In this document: positions 15,983 through 24,915 of the stretch, piece by piece
Numbering within the stretch: position 1 is the first letter of the stretch
How the letters are laid out: each line of letters starts with the position of its first letter
From: Pseudonocardiaceae bacterium YIM PH 21723
Lineage (GTDB): Bacteria > Actinomycetota > Actinomycetes > Mycobacteriales > Pseudonocardiaceae
Assembly: GCA_003600225.1 (NCBI GenBank)
Contig: QZFT01000052.1
Span: forward strand, 1 to 62,120
Direction of reading: 5' to 3'
DNA length: 62,120 nucleotides
Program-made: the position numbers and the translations under genes
The notes under the pieces: model-generated
Seen by the model: the letters and a program-made list of their open reading frames with translations, nothing else
Told to the model about the DNA's origin: nothing
Databases searched by the model: none

Positions 15983-16948
15983 GTGGAGCAACGACGTTTG
16001 GGTACCAGCGGCCTCCGGGTTTCGCGGCTGGCTCTGGGCACGATGACCTGGGGGAAGGACACCGACGCCGAAGAGGCGGCGGCGCAACTGGTGTCCTTCG
16101 TGGACGCCGGCGGCACCTTGGTGGACACCGCGGACGTCTACTCCGACGGCGAGAGTGAGCGGATCCTCGGCGGGCTGCTGCAGGAAGTGGTGCCCCGCGA
16201 GGACATCGTGCTGGCCAGCAAGGCGGTGGCCCGGCGGCACAACGGACCGTTCGGCGGCGGCGCCTCCCGTGGCGCGCTGCTGCACGCCCTGGACGAGTCG
16301 CTGAGCAGGCTGCGGGTGGACCACATCGACCTGTGGCAACTGCACGCCTGGGACCCGCAGACACCGATCGACGAGACCCTGGACGCGGTGGAGACGGCGG
16401 TCAGCTCGGGCAAGGTCCGCTACATCGGGCTGTCCAACTACGCCGGCTGGCAACTGGGCACCACCCTCGGCCTGGCGACCGGACTGCTGCGGCACGCCAG
16501 GATCGTGTCCACCCAGCACGAGTACTCGCTGCTGGAACGCGGCGCCGAGGATCACGTGGTGCCCGCAGCCGAGTACCACGGGATCGGGCTGCTGCCCTGG
16601 GCCCCGCTGGGCCGTGGCGTGCTGACCGGGAAGTATCGGCGCGGTACCCCGTCGGACTCCCGCGGCGCCTCCGTCCACCTGGCCGGGTACGTGGACCAGC
16701 ACCGCACCGACCGGGCCGCGCGGATCGTGCAGGCCGTGGTGACCGCGGCCGACGGCCTGTCCAGCTCACCGGTCGCGGTGGCCCTGGCCTGGCTCCGGGA
16801 GCGCCCCGGCGTCATCGCCCCGGTGGTCGGCGCGCGGGACGCGGCGCAGCTCACCGGCTCGCTGGCCTCCGAGCAGCTGGAGCTGCCGGCGGAGATACGG
16901 GCGGCTCTCGACGATGTGAGTTTGCACGATCGACCGGACCACAACTGA
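15983..16948 (+). CDS. Aldo/keto reductase
   Basis: NADPH-dependent oxidoreductase of 321 residues with a TIM-barrel fold. The catalytic tetrad can be placed as Asp and Tyr in VDTADVYSDGESE, Lys in IVLASKAVARR and His in LWQLHAWDP. The C-terminal cofactor region APVVGARDAAQL is typical. Physiological substrate unknown. GTG 15983 has TAGGCT exactly 6 nt upstream, which supports both the start and a leaderless transcript. It is divergent from uppP and followed by the LppL-like gene. Confidence 0.88.
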   Translation: MEQRRLGTSGLRVSRLALGTMTWGKDTDAEEAAAQLVSFVDAGGTLVDTADVYSDGESERILGGLLQEVVPREDIVLASKAVARRHNGPFGGGASRGALLHALDESLSRLRVDHIDLWQLHAWDPQTPIDETLDAVETAVSSGKVRYIGLSNYAGWQLGTTLGLATGLLRHARIVSTQHEYSLLERGAEDHVVPAAEYHGIGLLPWAPLGRGVLTGKYRRGTPSDSRGASVHLAGYVDQHRTDRAARIVQAVVTAADGLSSSPVAVALAWLRERPGVIAPVVGARDAAQLTGSLASEQLELPAEIRAALDDVSLHDRPDHN

Positions 16949-17069
16949 CCGGTAGTGGCATGGTGGTAGTGGCGTGCTACCGCCGTCCGGGCGTGTTTGC
17001 GTGACCGACGGCGGTTCGCCGGGCATGCTGAAGGGATAACTTGTGCAGGGGTACTTTCGGAGGCTGGTC

Positions 17070-18062
17070 TTGGTTCGTCGGACCATCGCGCTGCTGGTGG
17101 GAGTGGCGGTGGCTGGCGGCCTGATCACCGGCTGCGAGAGCAAGTCCTCCGACCCGTTGCAGGTCGCGGCCAAGCTGGAGGCCGCGCTGCCCGCCAAGGC
17201 TCCGGAGGCAGCGACCCCGGTCGGTGAGGTGCTGCCCTCGCCTGCGGCCACCGCGATAGCGGTCGACCAGAAGCACCAGATCCTGGCAGTCGCGTCCGCG
17301 ACCTCCCTCGCGCTCTCCCCCCTCGCCGACCCGGTGTCCGGCGCCCGGCAGGTACCGCTGCCCGGCCCGGTCGGCGAGCTGACCGTCATCGGTGACGAAC
17401 TACTGGCCACGGTGCCCTCGGCCAACGCCGTACTGCACATCGACCCGGTCTCCGGCACCGTGCGCACCGAGCAGGTCTCCGGCGAGCCGACCGGCGTGAG
17501 CAGCCGGGACGGCCGGGAGTTCGTCGCGCTGGCCAAGCCGGGCGGCGTGACCATCCGACGCGGTGACCAGCAGGAACGCCTGGTGGCGGACTTCCCCGGC
17601 GCGGCTCGGACCTTCCCGGTCAACGGCAGGCTGCTGGTCCTGGACCGGCTGTACACCACGGTCACCGAGATGGATCCCGGTGACGGCGGCAAGGGGGCGG
17701 CGCTGCGGGCCGGTGAAGGCGCCTCCAACGGCCTGGTGGACCGCTACGGGCGGGTCTGGGTGGTGGACACCCGCGGCAATGAGCTGATCGCCTTCTCGGT
17801 GAACCCGCTGATCATGCGGCAGCGGTTCCCGGTGGCCGGAACGCCGTACGGCATCGCGTACGACGCACAGCGTGATCTGGTCTGGGTGACCCTGACCGGG
17901 CGCAATGAGGTAGTCGGATTCGACATCGCCGGCGGCGAGCCGGTCGAGCGGCACCGGATTTCCTCGGTGCGCCAGCCCGACTCGGTCGCCGTCGACTCGG
18001 GTACCGGGCGGGTGTTCGTCGCATCCGCCCTTGACCAGGGAGTGCAGGTGGTGCGGCCATGA
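17070..18062 (+). CDS. lppL: LppL-like lipoprotein with beta-propeller repeats
   Basis: Predicted exported lipoprotein of 330 residues. The signal peptide MVRRTIALLVGVAVAGG is followed by lipobox LITGC, so Cys22 would be the lipidated residue. The rest is rich in propeller-type strands (e.g. LLVLDRLYTTVTEMDPG, VWVVDTRGNELIAFSV, VWVTLTGRNEVVGFDI), as in YncE/SMP-30-like surface proteins. TTG 17070 was chosen over GTG 17043 because CGGAGG lies 6 nt before it and it gives a clean signal peptide. The adjacent DUF5703 gene matches the Rv2137c/Rv2138 pair of mycobacteria, which is the basis for the name. Function unknown. Confidence 0.82.
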   Translation: MVRRTIALLVGVAVAGGLITGCESKSSDPLQVAAKLEAALPAKAPEAATPVGEVLPSPAATAIAVDQKHQILAVASATSLALSPLADPVSGARQVPLPGPVGELTVIGDELLATVPSANAVLHIDPVSGTVRTEQVSGEPTGVSSRDGREFVALAKPGGVTIRRGDQQERLVADFPGAARTFPVNGRLLVLDRLYTTVTEMDPGDGGKGAALRAGEGASNGLVDRYGRVWVVDTRGNELIAFSVNPLIMRQRFPVAGTPYGIAYDAQRDLVWVTLTGRNEVVGFDIAGGEPVERHRISSVRQPDSVAVDSGTGRVFVASALDQGVQVVRP

Positions 18063-18280
18063 ACGAGGGCACGAATGGAGAGACCTCCGGAGACTGGGAG
18101 TACTGGCCACTGCGCCTGCCCGCCGGGCTCTCCCTGCGAGCGGCGGCGACGCAGCTGGCCATCCACGCGGAGTTCTCCGGCTGGGAGCTGTCCAGGGTGC
18201 TGCGGTTCTCCGACGGCAGCCGCAAGGTGTGGCTGCGCCGGAAACGCACCAACGAACTGCTGCCCGGGCTGGTCACCTGA
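18059..18280 (+). CDS. DUF5703 family small protein
   Basis: Protein of 73 residues, short and basic at its end (SRKVWLRRKRTNELLPGLVT), with the conserved-looking core WEYWPLRLPAGLSLRAAATQLAIHAEFSGWELSRVL. This matches the actinobacterial DUF5703 family (mycobacterial Rv2137c type), which lies next to lppL and uppP. No function is known. It starts inside the lipoprotein stop (ATGA, 18059-18062), so the two are translationally coupled. No signal peptide or membrane helix is visible, so the product is probably cytoplasmic. Confidence 0.85.
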   Translation: MNEGTNGETSGDWEYWPLRLPAGLSLRAAATQLAIHAEFSGWELSRVLRFSDGSRKVWLRRKRTNELLPGLVT

Positions 18281-19023
18281 GTTCCTACGGCCAGATCGCC
18301 GGCACACTGCGGTCCGCCGGATGTGTGTTCGCCGAGGATGAGGCGCGCCTGCTGGTGGAGGCGGGCGGCTCACCGGAGCTGATCGCCCGGCGGGTGGCCG
18401 GTGAACCTCTGGAGCACGTACTCGGCTGGGCCGAATTCTGCGGGCAGCGGATCGTCGTGACTCCCGGAGTGTTCGTGCCGCGGCGCCGGACCGAGTTCCT
18501 CGCCCGCTCGGCCGCCGGTCTGGCCCGGCCCGGCAGTGTCCTGCTGGACCTGTGCTGCGGCTCCGCGGCGGTCGCCACCTCACTGGGTACGCTGCTCCCC
18601 GGTGTGTCACTGCACGCGGTGGACATCGATCCGATCGCCGTCGCCTGCGCGCGGCGCAATCTCGCTCCACTCGGCGGGCACACCTATACCGGCGACCTGT
18701 TCGCTCCGCTGCCCGCCGATCTGCGATTCGACCTGATCATCGCCAACACCCCGTACGTGCCCACGGACGAGATCGGGCTGATGCCACCGGAGGCCAGGGA
18801 GCACGAGGCGATCATGGCGCTGGACGGCGGTGCCGATGGCCTGGACATCCAGCGCCGGGTCGTGCGGGAGGCCCCCGACCGGCTGGTTCCCGGTGGCGTG
18901 ATCCTGATCGAGAGCAGCGAACCGCAGGCCGACGCCCTGGCCGCGGTGTTCACCGAGGCCGGGCTCCTCGCGGCGATCCACCGCTGCGCGGACCTCGGCG
19001 CCGTGGTCGTGTCAGGGCGATAG
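18229..19023 (+). CDS. PrmC/HemK-related protein-(glutamine-N5) methyltransferase-like protein
   Basis: SAM-dependent methyltransferase of up to 264 residues. An N-terminal helical part contains AGCVFAEDEARLLVEAGG and PLEHVLGWAEFCG, as in PrmC-like proteins. The Rossmann core has DLCCGSAAVATSLG (motif I), HAVDIDPIAV and IIANTPYVP. The last replaces the NPPY catalytic motif of true PrmC, so this is probably a PrmC-related paralogue rather than the release-factor methylase. The start is uncertain: GTG 18229 is the first canonical candidate, a CTG at 18277 would overlap the upstream TGA by 4 nt, and GTG 18325 would be shorter. It ends 12 bp inside the convergent MFS gene. Confidence 0.8.
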   Translation: MAAPETHQRTAARAGHLSSYGQIAGTLRSAGCVFAEDEARLLVEAGGSPELIARRVAGEPLEHVLGWAEFCGQRIVVTPGVFVPRRRTEFLARSAAGLARPGSVLLDLCCGSAAVATSLGTLLPGVSLHAVDIDPIAVACARRNLAPLGGHTYTGDLFAPLPADLRFDLIIANTPYVPTDEIGLMPPEAREHEAIMALDGGADGLDIQRRVVREAPDRLVPGGVILIESSEPQADALAAVFTEAGLLAAIHRCADLGAVVVSGR

Positions 19024-20331
19024 GGCTTCGAGCGGCCGGCGGGCGGTTTCGATGCCGAACACCGCGACCGTCAGCCCGGCCACCGCGCTGGCCACGGCCA
19101 GCACCCCGAACACCGAGGCCACTCCCCCGGTCACGCCGACCACCAGGCCGGTGATGATCGGCCCGACGATCACCCCGAGCCGGGCGAACACCCCGCCGAT
19201 GCTGGCCCCGGACGCCCGCACCCGGGTCGGATAGAGCTCCGGTCCGTACAGGTTGAGCGCCAGGTTCACCGCGAACACGAAGACCGCGGACGCCGAGACG
19301 AAGAGCATCACGCCCCGGGCGTCCGCCGGTGCTGCCAGCCAGGCCGCGCCCAGGATCACCGCGCTGCCGAGCATGCCGACGGCCAGTCCGGTGCGTCTGC
19401 CGATCCGGTCCACGGTCAACGCGATCACCACGCAGCCGGCCAGCCCGGCGACCGTGGTGATCATGCTGTAGACCAGCGCGGTGTGCACGTCCAGGTGATA
19501 GACGCCGGAGTAGATGGTCGGCAGCCACGAGGTCAGGCCGTAGTTCACCAGGAAGGCTACGAACCACAGCACCGACACCACGACCGTGCGGCCCAGATAC
19601 CGCCCGGGTGCCTCCGGTGCGGCCGACCGCGGGATCGACGGCAGCCGGCCGAACTGCTCGCGCGCCGCCGTCTCGAAGCGGTCCATCACCGTCTCGGCCT
19701 CCCGGAACCGGCCGCGAGCCGCCAGCCAGCGCGGGGACTCCGGGACGGTCCGCAGGCTCAGTGCGAGCAGCACCGGGAGCGCACCGACGGCGAACAACGC
19801 CCGCCAGCCCAGCGCGGGCACCACGAAGGTCGAGACCACCGCGGCGGCTGCCAGGCCCGCGACGAAGGCCAGCTCGTAGACCAGCACGAACCGGCCGCGT
19901 ACCGGGGCGCCGATGATCTCGCTGATGTAGGTGGCCGCCACCAGGACCTCACCGCCGATGCCGATGCCCTGCACGAAGCGGGCCAGCTGCAGCCAGCCGA
20001 TCCCCGGCGCGAAGGCCGCCAGCAGACTGCTCACCGCGTACAGCAGCAGGCACCAGGTGATCACCCGGACCCGGCCGTGCCGGTCGGCCAGCCTGCCGGT
20101 GACCAGCGCGCCGATCAGCATGCCCACCGATCCGGCGGTGATGGTGAGCGTGATCGCCGCCGTGTCCAGCCGGTACTGCGCTCGCAGGGCAGGCAGCGCG
20201 TAGGCGATCAGCAGCTGGTCGAAGCCGTCGAAGAAGGTCACGGCGCCGATCAGCAACCGGAATCTGACGGCCAGCCGGGAGACGGGCAGCCGATCGATCC
20301 GCGCGCCGATGTCGGCGCTGGTGTGTGTCAC
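19012..20331 (-). CDS. MFS transporter, aromatic-acid/sugar porter-like
   Basis: Permease of 439 residues with 12 predicted membrane helices. The loop 2-3 motif GRLADRHGRVRVI and the PESPRWLAARGR segment after helix 6 are hallmarks of the sugar-porter/AAHS branch. The YGPELYPTRVRASGAS segment in the second half is likewise typical. It probably imports an organic acid or related nutrient by proton symport. GTG 20331 overlaps the upstream monooxygenase stop by 4 nt (GTGA), so the two genes form an operon, and uptake plus hydroxylation of one aromatic compound is a reasonable inference. Confidence 0.85.
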   Translation of the reverse strand: MTHTSADIGARIDRLPVSRLAVRFRLLIGAVTFFDGFDQLLIAYALPALRAQYRLDTAAITLTITAGSVGMLIGALVTGRLADRHGRVRVITWCLLLYAVSSLLAAFAPGIGWLQLARFVQGIGIGGEVLVAATYISEIIGAPVRGRFVLVYELAFVAGLAAAAVVSTFVVPALGWRALFAVGALPVLLALSLRTVPESPRWLAARGRFREAETVMDRFETAAREQFGRLPSIPRSAAPEAPGRYLGRTVVVSVLWFVAFLVNYGLTSWLPTIYSGVYHLDVHTALVYSMITTVAGLAGCVVIALTVDRIGRRTGLAVGMLGSAVILGAAWLAAPADARGVMLFVSASAVFVFAVNLALNLYGPELYPTRVRASGASIGGVFARLGVIVGPIITGLVVGVTGGVASVFGVLAVASAVAGLTVAVFGIETARRPLEALSP

Positions 20332-21524
20332 GAGAGCAGTCCCCACTGTTCTGCGGTCTTGGTGCGCAGGCCCCCCACGCGTTCGGCCACCTCTCGGCGG
20401 CGTTCCGGATCGGCCAGCCACGTGTAGTCGCGGAGTGCGTGCTCGTCGACCCGCGGCCCGGTTGCGGCCTGAACCAGGGTCTGGTCATGGGAGGCGGTCA
20501 GCACCTGCTCGTTGGCCGGGCGGCGCAGCCGGTCGTACAGCTCCAGTTCGTCCCGGCCGTCGAGGGTGCGCCGGATGACGGCGGCCAGGACGTCCGCGTC
20601 CAGCATCGCCATGTTCATGCCCTGGGCCACGGTCGGTGCCACCACGTGCGCGGCCTCGCCGACCAGGCACAGCCGGTCCCGCACGTAGCGGTCCGCGTGA
20701 CGCAGGTGGATGCGGTAGCTGTGCGGGTTCTCGGTGACCGGCCCGGGAGCCTTCGCCAGGACCGGGGCGCGGGCGATCATCTGCTGCCACAGCTGCTGCG
20801 GCGTCATCGACCGCCAGCGGGCCTCCTCGGCCACCGGGATCTGAAAGGGAACCCGGACCTCGGCGCCGCCGTCCAGCGGGATGATCATCGTGAGCCCGTC
20901 GCCGCCCACGTAACGCATGGTCCGGTGCTCCAGTTCGGGCACGTCGGGCCGGGGACAGCTGGGCATCAGGTACTCGTGCGCGTAGTCGTGCAGCGTGTCG
21001 AACCGGATTCCGGCGGCCCGGCGCAGCATCGACTGCGGCCCGTCGGCAGCCACCAGGAACCGGCCGACCGCGGTGAACGGTTCGCCCTGGTAGGTGCCGG
21101 TCACCGTGGTGTCGTCGACCTCGGTCACCCGCGCCCCACGCCGGACGGTGACCAGCCCGCCATGGTTCGGGAACGCGGCGTAGAGGGCGCGGTGCAGGTT
21201 GGTGTGCCGCAGGATCGTCTGGTGCGGGTGCGCGGTTTCCAGTTCGGCGAATCCCCACTCGCCGAGGAATCCGTGTGTCCGGTGGAAGAATCCCGAGGCG
21301 GTCACCCGGTAGCCGCCCAGTGCCTCGATCTGCGGCAGCACGCCCCAGCGGTCCAGCAGGCTCAGGGACAGCGGTTGGATCACGTCCCCTCGGTTGAGCT
21401 CCGGATAGTCCGCCGAGCGCTCCAGCAGTACCGACGAGACTCCCAGCGTGGCCAGCGCGTGGGCGGTGGAGGCACCGGCGACCCCACCGCCGACGATCAC
21501 TACATCGGCCTTCCAGCTGTGCAC
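20328..21524 (-). CDS. FAD-dependent monooxygenase (PHBH/UbiH-like)
   Basis: Flavoprotein of 398 residues. The N-terminal motif VVIVGGGVAGASTAHALATLG binds the ADP part of FAD, and CLVGEAAHVVAPTVAQGMNMAMLDA (about 300-325) is the second FAD motif with the usual G-A-H. The enzyme class hydroxylates aromatic or quinone-like substrates with NAD(P)H and O2. GTG 21524 has TAACGT 7 nt before it. It is cotranscribed with the MFS permease just downstream, suggesting a small catabolic unit. No dedicated regulator is adjacent. Confidence 0.87.
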   Translation of the reverse strand: MHSWKADVVIVGGGVAGASTAHALATLGVSSVLLERSADYPELNRGDVIQPLSLSLLDRWGVLPQIEALGGYRVTASGFFHRTHGFLGEWGFAELETAHPHQTILRHTNLHRALYAAFPNHGGLVTVRRGARVTEVDDTTVTGTYQGEPFTAVGRFLVAADGPQSMLRRAAGIRFDTLHDYAHEYLMPSCPRPDVPELEHRTMRYVGGDGLTMIIPLDGGAEVRVPFQIPVAEEARWRSMTPQQLWQQMIARAPVLAKAPGPVTENPHSYRIHLRHADRYVRDRLCLVGEAAHVVAPTVAQGMNMAMLDADVLAAVIRRTLDGRDELELYDRLRRPANEQVLTASHDQTLVQAATGPRVDEHALRDYTWLADPERRREVAERVGGLRTKTAEQWGLLS

Positions 21525-21589
21525 GCGTCCGACGTTACCCGTTGATCGTCCGAGCTGTAGCGGATCTACTCCGGTTTCGGATACGACCG

Positions 21590-22021
21590 CTACTCATACG
21601 CCGTCGCCTCTCGTAGGGCCTGTGCCACGGCCTGCCAGCCGTTCACCGGCCCGGGGACCCCGCGCTTGACGTAGTAGGCCTCCGCCTCCTCGAGCCGAGC
21701 GGCGAACGTCCGCAGGTAGTCGGGCAGCTGATGGTTGTCCCAGTTGGCGGGCGGTCCGTCGGACCACTCCGCCAACAGCTCGCGCACCGCCGCCACGAGC
21801 TGATCGTTCTGCCGTTCCTGGGCGCTGGACGGGCAGCCGGCCACACCACAATCCTCATCCGGGTCACCGTCCGGGACGGCTATGCGGTGCTCGAACTCGT
21901 AGTGGAAGCAGACGTAGTGCATCTGCTCGAACGTGTCGTAGTGGTCCCGGCCGACCCGCACCGGCAGTGCGCAGCGGCGACAGGTCAGCTCCTCCGACTC
22001 GTCCGTCCGGATGTTCATCAT
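21590..22021 (-). CDS. Hypothetical protein with CxxC motif
   Basis: I do not recognise this 143-residue protein. The N-terminus has LTCRRCALPVRVGRDHYDTFEQMHYVCFHYEF, which could be a small zinc site (CxxC plus a later Cys/His), followed by CGVAGC. The second half is acidic and helical. No signal peptide or membrane helix is visible. A CAGGCT hexamer 7 nt before the ATG may be its -10 box. It lies downstream of the DUF899 gene on the same strand with a 42-bp gap, so the two may be cotranscribed. Confidence 0.68.
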   Translation of the reverse strand: MMNIRTDESEELTCRRCALPVRVGRDHYDTFEQMHYVCFHYEFEHRIAVPDGDPDEDCGVAGCPSSAQERQNDQLVAAVRELLAEWSDGPPANWDNHQLPDYLRTFAARLEEAEAYYVKRGVPGPVNGWQAVAQALREATAYE

Positions 22022-22063
22022 GATGCGAAGCCTGTCAGCCAGATGCCCGTGGCGCAGCCGATT

Positions 22064-22879
22064 TCAGTGGCAGTCGCCGCTCCGGCCGAGGGTCTCCTCC
22101 GGGGTGACGCCGGGACGGGTCCACTGCGGCACGGGACGACCGGTCGGTCCCCAGGTGGCATTGCCGTGCACATCGGTCCGCCAGTACCAGCAGATCGGTG
22201 CTCCGTGACCGCCGACCGGCGAGCCCGCCTGCGGTACGGCCGGCCACCCCTCGGGGTAGTCCTGCCAGCCTTCCCGGCGGCCGTAGGGCGTCATGTCCAG
22301 CAGGCCGAGCGATGGGGTCATCACCTCGAAACCGCGTCCGGTCGTGGAGTAGGTGAGGAACACCCGGTCACCGTCTCGCAGGAAGCAGGCGACGTATCCC
22401 ATGTCGCCGCCGATCGGCTCCGGCACGCCACGAACCGAGTACCAGGGCTGGGTGTAGCCCATGAACTCGACGTAGGACGACACCTCCTCCCAGCTGCCGG
22501 TGGTCAGGAAGGCGAACGAGACACCGCGCGCATGCAGGTAGACGGCATCCTTCATGTGCCAGGCCGCGAGCGTGCAGCCCTCGCACTGTCCCTGGTGCGG
22601 TGCGCCGTCATGCCACATGTGCTTGTAGACCACGAGCTCGTCATGCCCCTGGAAGAGGTCCAGGAACGGCACCGGGCCGTCCGCGCCGATGACCTCGATG
22701 GTGCCGTCTAACTCGACCATGGGCAGTCGGCGGCGTGCGGCGGCGATCGCGTCGCCCTCGCGGGTGTGGGCCTTCTCCCGGACCAGCAGCTCATCCCGGG
22801 TCGCCTGCCAGGTGGCCAGGTCAACGACCGGTGGACGGCCGGGCAGTGCGGTGGTGGATTCGCTCGGTGAGGTCGTCAT
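22064..22879 (-). CDS. DUF899 (thioredoxin-like) family protein
   Basis: Protein of 271 residues. DUF899 features are the start ATWQATRDELLVREKAHTREGDAIAAARRRLPMV, the FQGHDELVVYKHMW strand, a CEGC pair (QCEGCTLAAW) and the WYSVRG/GYVACFLRDGDRVFLTYSTTGRG region. The fold is thought to be thioredoxin-like; the CxxC resembles a redox site, but the activity is unknown. ATG 22879 follows GGGAGAAG. A paralogue of 222 residues is at 41689-42357. Confidence 0.87.
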   Translation of the reverse strand: MTTSPSESTTALPGRPPVVDLATWQATRDELLVREKAHTREGDAIAAARRRLPMVELDGTIEVIGADGPVPFLDLFQGHDELVVYKHMWHDGAPHQGQCEGCTLAAWHMKDAVYLHARGVSFAFLTTGSWEEVSSYVEFMGYTQPWYSVRGVPEPIGGDMGYVACFLRDGDRVFLTYSTTGRGFEVMTPSLGLLDMTPYGRREGWQDYPEGWPAVPQAGSPVGGHGAPICWYWRTDVHGNATWGPTGRPVPQWTRPGVTPEETLGRSGDCH

Positions 22880-22941
22880 GATCTTCTCCCAGATGTCGTC
22901 CGGAAACGATCACCAGTACAGACCTGCGGACGCGGCAGAAC

Positions 22942-23820
22942 TCATCGCTCGACGAGCACGACACTCGTCTCCCACAGGTCGGTGGCCTTGGCCCGGTCGT
23001 AGGACTCCACCGAGGATCGGATCTCCTTCCTGCCGCTGAAATACCGGCCCGTCGTCCCGGCCAACTCTGGATCCAGCACCAGCCGTGCCAGCGCGGCCGC
23101 CGACTGCCGGGGTGTGTGCGCGTTGATTCCCGGCACGACGGTCAGCGCGGGCAGCAGGTAACGCCAGGCGAAGGCCTGCACACCCTTCAGATCACGGGCC
23201 AGGCCGGTACCCGGCATCAGGCCCGGGTCGAAGGCGTTGACCGTGGCCACCTCAGGTGAGGTCCGACGGGCCAGCTCGTAGGCCATCAGCACGTTGCACA
23301 GCTTGGAGGTCGTGTAACGCCGTCGTCCGGCGGCCGCCGGTCCGGGCTCCTCCGTGCTCGCGGGGTGCGCCAGCGAGTACGCATCCGTGTAGGCCGGCGC
23401 CGGCATGCCGGTGGGCTTGGTCGGATCGTGGGTGTCGCTGGCGACCAGCACCACGCGACTCTGCGCGGGCATCCGCGGCAGGAGCTCGTTGACCAGTACG
23501 AAGTGGGCCAGGTGGTTGACCCCGAAGGTCTGCTCGATGCCGTCGGCGGTCCAGGTGATGTCGCCCGCCATGCTCACGCCCGCGTTGCACACCAGCGCGT
23601 CGGGCACCGGTGCTTCGTGGGCGAACCGGCGAACCTCGTCCAGCGACCCGAGGTCCAGCGGCAACCCGGTCGCACGCGGTCCCAACCGGCCGGCGGCCTG
23701 TTCCACGGCCTGGCGTTGCCGGCCGGTGATCACCACCTGCCAGTCGTCGTCGGCGAGGATGGCCTCGGCTGTGCGGAACCCCAGACTGCCCGTTCCGCCG
23801 GTGATCAGTGCCGTCTTCAT
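22942..23820 (-). CDS. Short-chain dehydrogenase/reductase
   Basis: NAD(P)-dependent oxidoreductase of 292 residues. The cofactor motif TGGTGSLGF is near residue 8, NAG (LVCNAGVSM) near 83, and the catalytic Tyr-Lys pair in RRYTTSKLCN. The length and the long loop before the Tyr resemble retinol-dehydrogenase/protochlorophyllide-reductase-like SDRs. Its start overlaps the stop of the upstream aldo/keto reductase by 4 nt (23817-23820), so both are in one operon controlled by the divergent TetR gene. Substrate unknown. Confidence 0.88.
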   Translation of the reverse strand: MKTALITGGTGSLGFRTAEAILADDDWQVVITGRQRQAVEQAAGRLGPRATGLPLDLGSLDEVRRFAHEAPVPDALVCNAGVSMAGDITWTADGIEQTFGVNHLAHFVLVNELLPRMPAQSRVVLVASDTHDPTKPTGMPAPAYTDAYSLAHPASTEEPGPAAAGRRRYTTSKLCNVLMAYELARRTSPEVATVNAFDPGLMPGTGLARDLKGVQAFAWRYLLPALTVVPGINAHTPRQSAAALARLVLDPELAGTTGRYFSGRKEIRSSVESYDRAKATDLWETSVVLVER

Positions 23821-24824
23821 CGCTCACTGTCCAGGTGGGCCATCTGGTGGCTGTCGTACCGGTCACCGGCAGCGGAACCGGCCGGGATCGCCGCCTCGAT
23901 GGCGGCCAGGTCACTCGCGTCGAGCTGGACCGATGTCGCCCCCAGCGCCTCGGTCAGCCGGTCCCGGCGGCGGGCCCCGACCAGCGGCACGATGTCCGTC
24001 CCCTGGGCCGAGACCCAGGCGATGGCCGCCTGCGCGACCGAGATCTCCTTGACCTCGGCGACCTTGCGCAGCGCCTCCACCAACTGCAGGTTGTGCTCCA
24101 GGTTCTCGCCCTGGAAGCGGGGCGTCCTCGCACGGAAGTCCTGCGTGGTGGTGGAGCGGTCGGCGGTCCAGTGACCGGACAACAGGCCGCGGGTCAGCAC
24201 GCCGTACGCGGTGATGCCGATACCCAACTCGCGCGCGGTGGGCAGGATGTCCGCCTCGATCCCCCGGGACAGCAACGAGTACTCGATCTGCAGATCGACG
24301 ATCGGATGCACCGCCGCCGCGCGGCGCAGCGTCTCACTGCCCACCTCGGACAGGCCGATGTGCCGGACGTAACCGGCCTGGATGAGATCGGCGATCGCGC
24401 CGATGGTGTCCTCGATCGGGACGTCCGGGTCCAGCCGCGCGGGCCGGTAGATGTCGATGTGGTCGGTGCCCAGCCGCTGCAGGCTGTAGACCACGAAGTT
24501 CTTGATCGCCGCCGGCCGGCAGTCATATCCGGCGAAGCCACCGTCGGGATCACGCAGCGCGCCGAACTTCACGCTGATCACCGCCTGGTCCCGATCCCGG
24601 CCCCGCAACGCCTCGCTGAGCAGGAGCTCGTTGTGGCCCATGCCGTAGAAGTCGCCGGTGTCCAGCAGCGTGATGCCCGCGTCCAGTGCGGCGTGCACGG
24701 TGCTGATCGACTCCGCCCTGTCGGCGGCTCCGTACATGCCGGACATGCCCATCAGGCCGAGCCCCAGCTCCGAGACCTCCGGTCCATGATCGCCCAGCTT
24801 CCGCGTTCCGATCGTGCTGCTCAT
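23817..24824 (-). CDS. Aldo/keto reductase lacking the usual catalytic His
   Basis: TIM-barrel oxidoreductase of 335 residues. Catalytic Asp and Tyr are in LDTGDFYGMGHNE and Lys in VISVKFGALRD. The position that normally carries His (YYQHRVD-type) reads IYRPARLDPDVP here, so the tetrad is incomplete; this variant recurs in a subgroup of AKRs. The NADPH region is PLVGARRRDRLTEAL. The first gene of a two-gene operon with an SDR, divergent from TetR. CAGGAT lies 6 nt before the ATG, matching a leaderless pattern, and palindromes sit just upstream. Confidence 0.87.
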   Translation of the reverse strand: MSSTIGTRKLGDHGPEVSELGLGLMGMSGMYGAADRAESISTVHAALDAGITLLDTGDFYGMGHNELLLSEALRGRDRDQAVISVKFGALRDPDGGFAGYDCRPAAIKNFVVYSLQRLGTDHIDIYRPARLDPDVPIEDTIGAIADLIQAGYVRHIGLSEVGSETLRRAAAVHPIVDLQIEYSLLSRGIEADILPTARELGIGITAYGVLTRGLLSGHWTADRSTTTQDFRARTPRFQGENLEHNLQLVEALRKVAEVKEISVAQAAIAWVSAQGTDIVPLVGARRRDRLTEALGATSVQLDASDLAAIEAAIPAGSAAGDRYDSHQMAHLDSER

Positions 24825-24843
24825 CAGGCCATCCTGTCGTCGT

Positions 24844-24909
24844 TATCGTCGATACGCAGACCACGTTAGCATCGATTCGATACCGGCGCTAACCCACATC
24901 TGTTAGCGT
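24844..24909. promoter_or_regulatory. Operator/promoter region between AKR and TetR genes
   Basis: The spacer holds TATCGTCGATA (24844-24854) and ATCGATTCGAT (24871-24881), both odd palindromes. It also has three half-sites: GTTAGC at 24865 and 24902, and its complement GCTAAC at 24888. The last GTTAGC overlaps TAGCGT (24904-24909), which lies exactly 6 nt before the TetR ATG. Binding there would block the TetR promoter. Which palindrome the regulator uses cannot be decided from sequence. Confidence 0.55.
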
Positions 24910-24915
24910 TGGACC

